Assembly (NCBI GenBank): GCA_947505565.1
Contig: CANNLB010000276.1
Span: forward strand, 1 to 5,243
Source of the DNA: Acidobacteriota bacterium
GTDB lineage: Bacteria > Acidobacteriota > Terriglobia > Bryobacterales > Bryobacteraceae
Length of the DNA: 5,243 nucleotides
Direction of reading: 5' to 3'
The notes beneath the pieces were generated by a model. The model saw nothing but the letters and a program-made list of their open reading frames with translations, searched no databases and was not told the DNA's origin. Made by a program: the position numbers and the translations under genes. This document shows, piece by piece, positions 1-5,243 of the stretch. How positions within the stretch are numbered: the stretch's first letter is position 1; each line of letters begins with the position of its first letter.

Positions 1-423
1 GCGGACCATGTACTTGCTCACGCTCGTTTCGCCGACGGCAATGCCAAGCTTGAGCAGTTCGCCGTGAATCCGCGGTGCGCCCCAGAGCGGGTTGTCGCGG
101 CTCATCGTACAAATCAAAGATCGAACATCCGCCGGGACAGCCGGTCGCCCCGGCCTTCCTCGCCGAATCTTCCACGTCCAGAACAGGCCAAAGCCCTTGC
201 GGTGCCAACCGATCACCGTCGCCGGGTTGATTAATGATGGAACTCGGTTGCCAATCCGCCCAAGCCGCCGACAACCAGGCCCATAGGAATCATCAGCGGC
301 CGTCAGCTTCGGCCGCTTCACCGACCGCTGAAGAACACCGAGCTGATGACGAAGGGCCAGAATCTCAAACTGAAGCGCCGTACGCTGGCGAAAAAAAGCC
401 AAGAAAGCCCCCGCCAGCGCCAC
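1..423 (-). pseudogene. Integrase-core transposase, N-terminal part, frameshifted and cut by window edge
   Basis: Read on the minus strand, one frame stays open from about base 498 to base 1. It encodes the N-terminal half of an IS-type integrase/transposase: ALQFEILALRHQLGVLQ (helical N-terminus), then NPATVIGWHRKGFGLFWTWK (helix-turn-helix region), then MSRDNPLWGAPRIHGELLKL and ETSVSKYMVR, just before the expected DDE (rve) catalytic core, which lies beyond the left edge. Between roughly 232 and 291 the in-frame residues do not fit the family. The neighbouring frame there reads FLWAWLSAAWADWQPSSII, which does fit. This implies a 1-base loss near 289-292 and a 1-base gain near 229-234 that restore the frame. 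There is no ATG. A GTG at 421-423 fits the family's usual start, and TTG codons at 424-426, 460-462 and 478-480 are alternatives; none has a convincing ribosome binding site. Either a decaying insertion sequence or assembly error would explain this. Family identity is sure; inactive status is likely. Confidence 0.8.
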
Positions 424-556
424 CAACGGACGCGAACAAGGGAATCGAAGGAAGAAAGGCAACCCCCAATTTATCAGCAACTTCGGGCGTTGCGAGAACT
501 ACAGTCGCCGGACGGGATGATGGCGGCGTTGAAGTAAGTTCTTTCCGTCGCCTGGG
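424..556. other. Intergenic stretch between aldolase 3' end and integrase 5' end
   Basis: This stretch holds no credible gene. It should contain the 5'-side end of the left insertion element, because the integrase reading frame closes at a stop codon at 499-501 and its likely start is at 421-423. Read on the minus strand, GGCGACTGT ends at 501-503. It resembles GGCGAGTGT at 4958-4966 beside the right integrase fragment (8 of 9 bases). If TGT marks the element tips, as in many insertion sequences of the DDE class, the element edge would be near base 503. This is a weak, short match and the rest of the putative terminal repeat does not align well. Confidence 0.35.
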
Positions 557-581
557 TCAGGCGGAGCGGTACCGCTCCGCC
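549..581 (-). terminator. Overlapping GC-rich hairpins at the aldolase stop codon, possible operon end
   Basis: A perfect 22-base palindrome lies at 560-581 (half-site GGCGGAGCGGT). It is built from the last codons of the aldolase gene. A second inverted repeat at 549-563, CGCCTG / 3-base loop / CAGGCG, spans the stop codon at 557-559. It shares bases 560-563 with the first, so the two hairpins exclude each other. Both lie at the end of the three-gene minus-strand operon, where a terminator or mRNA 3'-end stabiliser is expected. No T-run follows on the minus strand, so this is not a classical intrinsic terminator. The role is inferred from position and symmetry. Confidence 0.3.
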
Positions 582-1573
582 ATTTCGGCAAGCGATAGCG
601 CCGCATAGTCCCCGGCGTGTCCGGCCTGGCCGAAGGCGGCCATGCGCTCCATGACCACCTGCTGCATGGCGTCGCGAGCGGGCTTGAGATAGGCACGGGG
701 ATCGAACTCCTCCGGGCTTTCGGCGAGCAGACGGCGAACGGCGGCGGTCATGGCCATACGGCCGTCGGTATCGACGTTGACCTTGCGCACGCCATTGCGA
801 ATCCCCAGCTGGATTTCCTCTAAGGGAACTCCATACGTCTGGCGGATTTTGCCGCCGTAGCGATTGATTCCGTCCTGCAACTCCTGGGGCACGCTGGAGG
901 AGCCGTGCATGACCAGATGGGTGTTCGGCAGGCTGCGATGGATCTGAAGGATGAGATCCATTACGAGGGTAGCGCCTGTTGGTTTCCGCGAGAACTTGTA
1001 GGCGCCATGGCTGGTGCCGATGGCGACGGCGAGGGCATCGACACCGGTGCGTTCGACGAACTCGACGGCCTGGGCGGGATCGGTCAGCCGGGCCAGGCCA
1101 TCGAGCCCGGCGCCGTGGCCGTCTTCGACGCCGCCCAGGCAGCCCAGTTCGCCTTCCACGGTGACGCCCCGCGCGTGGGCCATTTCGACGACCTGGCGGG
1201 TGACTTGCACGTTGTATTCAAACGACGCCGGTGTCTTGCCGTCTTCGAGCAGGGAGCCGTCCATCATGACGCTGGTGAAGCCCATTTCGATTGACTTGCG
1301 GCAGGAGTCCGGGCTGTTGCCGTGATCCAGATTGAGGGCCACGGGGACATCCTGATAGAGTTCGAGGGCGGCGGCGATGAGGTGTTTCAGAAAGACGTCG
1401 TCGGCATAGCCGCGGGCGTTGCGGCTGGCCTGGACAATGACGGGGGAGCGCGTGGCGCGGGCGGCTTCGAAGATGGCCTGCGTCTGTTCCATGTTGACGA
1501 TGTTGAAGGCGCCGACGCCGTAGCCGCCCCGGGCGGCCTCGTCCAACATCTGGCGCATCGATACCAATGGCAT
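557..1573 (-). CDS. fba: Class II fructose-bisphosphate aldolase, CbbA-type
   Basis: This cytosolic, zinc-dependent aldolase should reversibly split fructose 1,6-bisphosphate into glyceraldehyde 3-phosphate and dihydroxyacetone phosphate. At 338 residues it matches the longer Calvin-type (CbbA) class II branch. Visible motifs are LNLDHGNS at 80-87 (catalytic Asp83, zinc ligand His84), MMDGS at 103-107, VEGELGCLGG at 139-148, GTSHGAYK at 186-193 (His189), VMHGSS at 221-226 (His223) and KVNVDTDGR at 264-272 (phosphate site). The C-terminal EFDPRAYLKPARDAM segment (289-303) is typical of the CbbA branch. The start ATG forms a TAATG overlap with the transporter's stop codon, and GAAGGGAG (1583-1590) lies about 9 bases upstream, so this start is secure and coupled translation is likely. 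It is the last gene of the operon. In this context it may act on another ketose bisphosphate, such as tagatose bisphosphate. The family is very sure; the physiological substrate is open. Confidence 0.95.
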   Translation of the reverse strand: MPLVSMRQMLDEAARGGYGVGAFNIVNMEQTQAIFEAARATRSPVIVQASRNARGYADDVFLKHLIAAALELYQDVPVALNLDHGNSPDSCRKSIEMGFTSVMMDGSLLEDGKTPASFEYNVQVTRQVVEMAHARGVTVEGELGCLGGVEDGHGAGLDGLARLTDPAQAVEFVERTGVDALAVAIGTSHGAYKFSRKPTGATLVMDLILQIHRSLPNTHLVMHGSSSVPQELQDGINRYGGKIRQTYGVPLEEIQLGIRNGVRKVNVDTDGRMAMTAAVRRLLAESPEEFDPRAYLKPARDAMQQVVMERMAAFGQAGHAGDYAALSLAEMAERYRSA

Positions 1574-2829
1574 TAGCGAGTGCTCCCTTCGGCTGTTTTT
1601 TCAATAACCAACGGCGTGACCGGATCCAGAAACGCCCAGCAGATGGTGCCCATGAAATAGACGGCTGCGGAGATGTAGATGCAGAGGTTCCAGTCGTTGT
1701 TGGTCCACTGGAGGAGGAAACCGACGATCAATGGGGAGACGGCGCCACCGGCGTTGCCGAAGCCGGCCATAGCGCCGGAGACGGTGCCGGCGTATTTACC
1801 GCCGAGATCGGTGCAGGCGCCCCAGGCGCCGGGCATGACGAGGTCATTGGCGAAGCTGGCGGCGCCCATGGCGAGCATGGCGTGGAGCGGGTTTTCCAGG
1901 CGGGCGGCGACGACGAGGAGGACGGCGGCGGCGGTGTAGCCGATGTAGGCCATGAGGCGGCGGGTGGCCGCAACGCTGCCAGTGAATCTCGTGAGCGAGC
2001 CGGAGATGCCACCGCAGAAGAACGAGCCGAGTCCTCCCATAAAGAGTGGCAAGCCGGCGAGGAGCGCGCCTTGTTCGAGTTCGACGTGGCGGGCTTCGCG
2101 AAGGTAGGAGGGCAGCCAGGTTATGTAGAACCACCAGCCATAGGAGGAGGTGAAATAGGGGATCAGCAATAGCCAGATCTGGCGGGAACCAAAGATGGCT
2201 TTCCATGGGACATCCGGGGGGTGGGAGGGCGCTCCCGAGCCGGGCTCATCGCGGAACCAGATGTAGAACCAGACGGCCCAGACGACGCCGAGCAGGGCGA
2301 AGAGGAAGAACATAGTGCGCCAGTCAACGTAGCGGAGGGCGAAGACGACGAGGTAAGGAGTAAAGGCACCACCCCATCGCGCGGCGAGCCAGAGGAAGCC
2401 CTGGGCCCAGTTCTGCTCGGCCGGGGGCAGGCAGAGGCTGAAGGTGCGGTTGATGTTCGGGAACGCGCCGGCCTCGCCAATGCCGAACAGGGCGCGCATG
2501 ACGACAAGAGAGGCGAAGTTCCAGGCCTGCCCAGTGGCGGCGGTGAAGAACGACCACCAGAGGACGATGCGGGTGAGGACGTTGCGGGAACCGATGCGGT
2601 CGCCGAGGACGCCGCTGGGTAGTTCAAAGGCGCAGTACGCCCAGCCAAAGGCGGAGAAGACCATGCCCATCTGGATTTTGTCCAGTTTGAGATCGCTGGC
2701 GATGAGGGGTTGGGCCTGGGCGATGGAGATGCGGTCAATGTAGGTGATGACGGCGAGCGCCATGGCGAAGGCGATGAGGAAGCGGCGCTGGCGCTTGGGC
2801 GAATATGTACGGCCGTCAATGGTCTCCAT
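1573..2829 (-). CDS. MFS transporter, anion:cation symporter (ACS) type
   Basis: This 418-residue inner-membrane protein has the 12-helix layout of the major facilitator superfamily and no signal peptide. The first helix (about 16-35) ends in TYIDRISIAQAQPLI, with the Asp32-Arg33 pair usual in ACS members such as the hexuronate and galactonate carriers ExuT and DgoT. The cytoplasmic loop after helix 2 carries motif A, GVLGDRIGSRNV (73-84). RALFGIGEAGAFPNINR (112-128) matches the helix 4 region of the family. A hydrophilic central loop lies near 193-215, and the C-terminal half contains GALLAGLPLFMGGLGSFFCG and GTVSGAMAGFGNAGGAVSP. ACS members typically import sugar acids with protons, so a sugar acid or related sugar is the likely cargo, but this is inference. 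The start ATG follows the dehydrogenase stop by one base, with AAGGG just upstream overlapping that stop codon. The stop overlaps the aldolase start by one base. It is the middle gene of the operon. Confidence 0.92.
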   Translation of the reverse strand: METIDGRTYSPKRQRRFLIAFAMALAVITYIDRISIAQAQPLIASDLKLDKIQMGMVFSAFGWAYCAFELPSGVLGDRIGSRNVLTRIVLWWSFFTAATGQAWNFASLVVMRALFGIGEAGAFPNINRTFSLCLPPAEQNWAQGFLWLAARWGGAFTPYLVVFALRYVDWRTMFFLFALLGVVWAVWFYIWFRDEPGSGAPSHPPDVPWKAIFGSRQIWLLLIPYFTSSYGWWFYITWLPSYLREARHVELEQGALLAGLPLFMGGLGSFFCGGISGSLTRFTGSVAATRRLMAYIGYTAAAVLLVVAARLENPLHAMLAMGAASFANDLVMPGAWGACTDLGGKYAGTVSGAMAGFGNAGGAVSPLIVGFLLQWTNNDWNLCIYISAAVYFMGTICWAFLDPVTPLVIEKTAEGSTR

Positions 2830-2830
2830 G

Positions 2831-3847
2831 TCACCCTTGCGGCAGGATCTGTACCTTGACGCCAGCGGCGCCGCCGGCTTGGGCGGCGAAGGCGTTCTGG
2901 AAATCGTCGATGGAGAACTGGGTTATGGGCATGACGTCCAGGCCCAAGCGGGGCAGCAAATGAACGGCCCGTTCGTGGGTGTAGGGGTTGATGACGGAGC
3001 CGATAATGGTGATCTCGCGGACGAAGATGTCGAACTGTGGGATGCGGGCGACGGCGCCCATCGGGGCGACGCCGAAGACGAGGATCTTCGCGCCGCGGGC
3101 GGCGACTTCGACGGCGAACTCGAGCGTGGCCGGGGTTCCTGCGGCTTCGATGATCGAGTCAAACCCCGCGCCGTTGGTGATGTCAGCCAGTTGCTCCCGG
3201 AAGGTGGGGGATTTGGGGTCGAGGGCGAAGTCCGCGCCGAAGGAGAGGGCAGTGGCGCGTCGGGCGGCGTCGGGCTCGCTGACGACGATGGGAGAGGCGC
3301 CGGCGAGGGCAGCTAGGCGAGTCAGGATCAGCCCGGCCGGGCCGGCGCCGATGACGAGCAGCGGCTGGCCCGACTTAGGGGAGAGGCGGTCCATGCCGTG
3401 GACGCAGCAGGCGGTGGGTTCGACCAGACAGCCGAGGCGCGCATCGAACCCCGGAGGGAGTTTGTAGACGGTACGCGCCGGGACGACAAGCGCTTCGGCG
3501 AGGCCGCCGTTCAGGTGGACGCCGAAGGCCTGTTTGTTGAGGCAGAGATGTTCCTGCCCCCGGCGGCAGTAGCGGCACCCGGTGCAGTAGACGTGTGGCT
3601 CCACGGTGACGACGTCGCCTTCGCGCACGCTTTGCACGCCGGGGCCGAGAGCCTCGACAACGCCGGCGATTTCGTGACCGAGGACGATGCCGGGGGTGGC
3701 CGGGAATTCGCCGCGGAGGATATGGGTATCCGTGCCGCAGATGCCGACAACCTGCGGACGCAGGCGCACTTCACCAGCGGCGGGGGAGGGGAGGGGCAGG
3801 TCCTCCAGATGCAGCTCCCCTGGAGAATGGAAGACGACGCCTTTCAT
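2831..3847 (-). CDS. Zinc-dependent MDR alcohol/polyol dehydrogenase
   Basis: This 338-residue cytosolic oxidoreductase of the medium-chain dehydrogenase family resembles sorbitol, galactitol 1-phosphate and threonine dehydrogenases. The N-terminal GroES-like domain carries GICGTDTHILRG (35-46, catalytic zinc ligand Cys37) and LGHEIAG (56-62, His58/Glu59). Cys88, Cys91, Cys94 and Cys102 form the structural zinc lobe. LVEPTACCVHG (141-151) supplies Glu143. The Rossmann domain has VIGAGPAG (165-172), and Glu191 at the end of the next strand suggests NAD rather than NADP. All zinc ligands are present, so it should be active. It probably oxidises a secondary hydroxyl of a polyol or sugar acid to a ketone, feeding the kinase and aldolase nearby; the substrate cannot be told from sequence. 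It is the first gene of the minus-strand operon, facing the kinase gene across 63 bases. The ribosome binding site is weak (GGGA about 8 bases upstream). Confidence 0.93.
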   Translation of the reverse strand: MKGVVFHSPGELHLEDLPLPSPAAGEVRLRPQVVGICGTDTHILRGEFPATPGIVLGHEIAGVVEALGPGVQSVREGDVVTVEPHVYCTGCRYCRRGQEHLCLNKQAFGVHLNGGLAEALVVPARTVYKLPPGFDARLGCLVEPTACCVHGMDRLSPKSGQPLLVIGAGPAGLILTRLAALAGASPIVVSEPDAARRATALSFGADFALDPKSPTFREQLADITNGAGFDSIIEAAGTPATLEFAVEVAARGAKILVFGVAPMGAVARIPQFDIFVREITIIGSVINPYTHERAVHLLPRLGLDVMPITQFSIDDFQNAFAAQAGGAAGVKVQILPQG

Positions 3848-3910
3848 GCGGAGGTCCCGGAAATATTAGCGTGAAATCTCATACGGAATTCAGAGACAAT
3901 AGCCATCATA
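3848..3910. promoter_or_regulatory. Divergent promoter region between dehydrogenase operon and kinase
   Basis: These 63 bases separate the two divergent start codons and are clearly more AT-rich than the genes around them, as expected for a shared promoter. AATATTA (3862-3868) and CATAAT (3907-3912) could serve as -10-like elements, but I see no well-spaced -35 partner for either. An imperfect dyad at 3872-3892 (TGAA..TC ... GA..TTCA) is centred on the region and might be an operator. Its arms match at only six positions each, so this is tentative. A common regulator acting here would co-control both transcripts; no regulator gene is in the window. Confidence 0.45.
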
Positions 3911-4861
3911 ATGCAAGCGGGGCTTTCGGTTGTGTGTATTGGTGTGGCCACCCACGATGTGATCGCGGTGGCGAGCGATCCGCTGTTGCCGGATGGGCGG
4001 ATTGTGGCCGAGGCCATCGTGGAGGCCGGCGGGGGAAACGCGGCGACGGCGGCGGTGGTGCTGGCGCGACTGGGCGTGGCGGTGGAGTTTGTCGGCAGCA
4101 TCGGGGACGACGCCGTTGGCGCGACGATCCGGAAACGCCTGGGCGAGGAAGGCGTTGGGATTTCGGGATTGCGGGAGGTGGTTGGGGGCCAATCGCCGGC
4201 AAGCGTGATCGTCGTGAATCCGGCGACGGCGCAGCGTTCGATTGTGACTCTGCCCGCGGCCGGGCTGACGTTGGAACTCAGCCCAGCCGATCTTGTAGCG
4301 TGCCGGCGAGCGGCGTGGATCCACGTCGACTATGCCGGGCATAGGGCGATTGCCCAGATTCGGCGAGCGGGGATTGCGGCGCTGGTTTCGCTGGACGCCG
4401 GGAATGCGGTTCCTGAGCTGGACCTGGGAGAAATTGAGCTGTATGCCCCGACGCGGAGTCAGCTGTGCCGGACGATGGGGACGGAGGATGTGCGGGACGC
4501 AATGCGCCTGGCGCTGCGGGCGGGACCGCGGATTGTCGCGGTGACGATGGGGGAAGAGGGCAGCGTAACCGGTGTGCGCGGGGGTGATGGGGCCGTGGAG
4601 TTTCTGGAGACGCCTGCGTTTCCGGTGGCGCGAATGGGAAGCACACTTGGAGCGGGAGATGTGTTTCACGGCGCGCTGGTGGCGGGGTTGGCTACAGGGC
4701 GTAGTGTGAGTGAGGCGTTGCTGTGGGCGAATGCGGCAGCGGCGTTGGCTTGCCGAGGTATTGACGGGCGATCGGCGATTCCAGGTTCGGCCGAGCTGGC
4801 GCAGTTTTTGGGCTCATCCAACGCGGAAGTCGCCGTCCTGGCGGACGCTGGGTCAGCCTAG
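3911..4861 (+). CDS. PfkB-family carbohydrate kinase
   Basis: This 316-residue cytosolic kinase of the ribokinase/PfkB family transfers phosphate from ATP to a sugar or sugar acid. It begins VVCIGVATHDVI (7-18), the usual first strand. It has the first signature GGGNAATAAVVLARLG (40-55) followed by VGSIGDDAVG (61-70), and ends with the second signature LGAGDVFHGAL (246-256), where Asp250 is the predicted catalytic base and GAG forms the anion hole. The usual DTxGAGD motif here reads STLGAGD, so the first Asp is replaced by Ser244. The TLGAGDVFHGA wording resembles the sulfofructose, ketohexokinase and ketodeoxygluconate kinase-like branch, but I cannot assign a substrate. The ATG start leaves a normal N-terminus; no strong ribosome binding site is seen, only GAGA about 15 bases upstream. 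It is divergent from the dehydrogenase-transporter-aldolase operon and probably supplies the phosphorylation step before aldolase cleavage. It could also be a 5-dehydro-2-deoxygluconokinase-like enzyme. Confidence 0.9.
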   Translation: MQAGLSVVCIGVATHDVIAVASDPLLPDGRIVAEAIVEAGGGNAATAAVVLARLGVAVEFVGSIGDDAVGATIRKRLGEEGVGISGLREVVGGQSPASVIVVNPATAQRSIVTLPAAGLTLELSPADLVACRRAAWIHVDYAGHRAIAQIRRAGIAALVSLDAGNAVPELDLGEIELYAPTRSQLCRTMGTEDVRDAMRLALRAGPRIVAVTMGEEGSVTGVRGGDGAVEFLETPAFPVARMGSTLGAGDVFHGALVAGLATGRSVSEALLWANAAAALACRGIDGRSAIPGSAELAQFLGSSNAEVAVLADAGSA

Positions 4862-5083
4862 GGACCAGGATCTCGTATGGCCCGAAAACTCGATCCGCCG
4901 AATCCCAAGGCCAACCAAGGGTTACATCTCTGTCCGAAACTTCGGGATTTGCGAGTCGGCGAGTGTCCCGGAAACTCCGCGGATCACACATGAGACGCCA
5001 AAATCGTGGACACGGCGCATACCTCCGGCGCGCCAGCCTTTTATGACTGATACCAGCGTGGCTGTGGTCACGACTACGCGGGG
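4862..5083. other. Non-coding region between kinase and right integrase fragment
   Basis: No credible gene lies here: open frames crossing it are continuations of shadow frames with no recognisable protein. It should hold the kinase's transcription end and the 3'-side end of the right insertion element. A weak bulged stem (CTGG ... CCAG) spans the kinase stop codon at about 4849-4869 but lacks a T-run, so no terminator is called. An imperfect direct repeat is listed separately. No transfer RNA-like or riboswitch-like structure was seen by eye. Confidence 0.5.
4931..4984. repeat. Imperfect direct repeat, two units 33 bases apart
   Basis: Two similar units begin at 4931 and 4964. The first reads TGTCCGAAACTTCGGGAT. 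The second, at 4964-4984, starts TGTCCCGGAAACTCC and ends GCGGAT. They share TGTCC, GAAACT and GGAT with small gaps. An inverted relative, GGACAC, occurs at 5008-5013 and pairs with GTGTCC at 4963-4968. They lie 100-150 bases beyond the integrase stop codon, where the end of the insertion element is expected, so they may be transposase-binding or terminal repeat sequence. This is pattern reading only and the units are short. Confidence 0.3.
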
Positions 5084-5242
5084 TCAAGCTGCGGCGCGAT
5101 AGTAGTCGTTCAGCATGCCGCCCAGGCGCCCCCGGCGTTGGACCTCACTCGCGTTGCCGAGATGGCCAGGCTCGGGGCTGATCAGTTGGTTCGCCAGACC
5201 CTGGTGATTGCGCTCGCTGTGGTAGTGCTCCACAAAGTTCTG
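5084..5242 (-). CDS. Integrase-core transposase, C-terminal 52 residues, cut by window edge
   Basis: On the minus strand, starting at the right edge, the sequence encodes QNFVEHYHSERNHQGLANQL (1-20), then ISPEPGHLGNASEVQRR and RLGGMLNDYYRAAA, ending in TGA at 5084-5086. FVEHYHSERNHQGL is the characteristic end of the rve-type integrase core (it follows the catalytic Glu region), and LGGMLNDYYR is the usual tail. This is the same family as the fragment at 1-423, on the same strand, but the two fragments cover opposite ends of the protein and share no segment. The gene's remainder must lie beyond 5243. The frame is clean, with no stops or shifts in the visible part, so this copy may be intact. 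The likely role is transposition of an insertion sequence; whether it moves the cluster is not shown. Confidence 0.85.
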   Translation of the reverse strand, partial: QNFVEHYHSERNHQGLANQLISPEPGHLGNASEVQRRGRLGGMLNDYYRAAA

Positions 5243-5243
5243 A

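Noticed and set aside
234..608. Plus-strand open frame of 124 codons at the left end
   Set aside because: It runs antisense to the recognisable integrase and crosses into the aldolase 3' end; its product is low-complexity and matches nothing known to me.
1567..2172. Long plus-strand frame opposite the transporter
   Set aside because: It is antisense to a clear membrane transporter; its Gly/Glu/Ala-rich product is the expected mirror of hydrophobic GC-rich codons.
3871..4344. Plus-strand frame of 157 codons overlapping the kinase start
   Set aside because: The product is Gly/Arg-rich, as expected from reading a GC-rich gene in a wrong frame; the PfkB frame carries all the motifs.
4849..4869. 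Bulged CTGG/CCAG stem at the kinase stop codon as a terminator
   Set aside because: The stem is short and interrupted and no T-run follows on the plus strand.
4692..5087. Minus-strand frame of 131 codons across the kinase 3' end and the non-coding region
   Set aside because: No family motifs are seen, it is antisense to the conserved kinase C-terminus, and it just overlaps the integrase stop. Treated as chance.
1..5243. CRISPR array, tRNA, rRNA or riboswitch
   Set aside because: No regularly spaced repeats, cloverleaf-like arms or known RNA motifs were seen on either strand by eye.

Overview
The window is a GC-rich bacterial segment holding a compact four-gene carbohydrate-catabolism cluster. 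Pieces of one integrase-type transposase family sit at both edges. High GC, the style of the integrase (GWHRKGF, DNPLWGAPRIHGELLKLGI and EHYHSERNHQGL motifs) and the gene set resemble Acidobacteriota of the Solibacter/Bryobacterales kind. This placement comes from memory of similar proteins, not a search, so it is moderate to low confidence.

Layout. Bases 1-423, minus strand: the N-terminal part of an integrase, cut by the left edge, with a pair of compensating frameshifts. Bases 424-556: a short intergenic stretch. Bases 557-3847, minus strand: a tight operon transcribed right to left. Its order is zinc-dependent MDR alcohol/polyol dehydrogenase, then an MFS transporter of the anion:cation symporter (ACS) type, then a class II CbbA-type fructose-bisphosphate aldolase. 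The gene junctions are a 1-nt gap and a 1-nt overlap. Bases 3848-3910: a 63-bp divergent promoter region. Bases 3911-4861, plus strand: a PfkB-family sugar kinase. Bases 4862-5083: non-coding, with a short imperfect repeat. Bases 5084-5242, minus strand: the last 52 residues of an integrase of the same family, cut by the right edge.

How it may work (inference): the transporter imports a sugar, polyol or sugar acid; the dehydrogenase oxidises a hydroxyl to give a keto-sugar; the PfkB kinase phosphorylates it; and the aldolase splits the ketose phosphate into trioses for glycolysis. The substrate cannot be read from the sequence. No regulator, isomerase or glycoside hydrolase lies in the window.

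The most interesting structural point is the arrangement. The two integrase pieces are in the same orientation and non-overlapping: the N-terminal part is at the left edge and the C-terminal part at the right. This is what is expected if the cluster lies between two direct copies of one insertion element. It is equally expected if one element plus its cargo forms a circle or tandem array. I found no clearly novel biological system; the genes themselves belong to well-known families.
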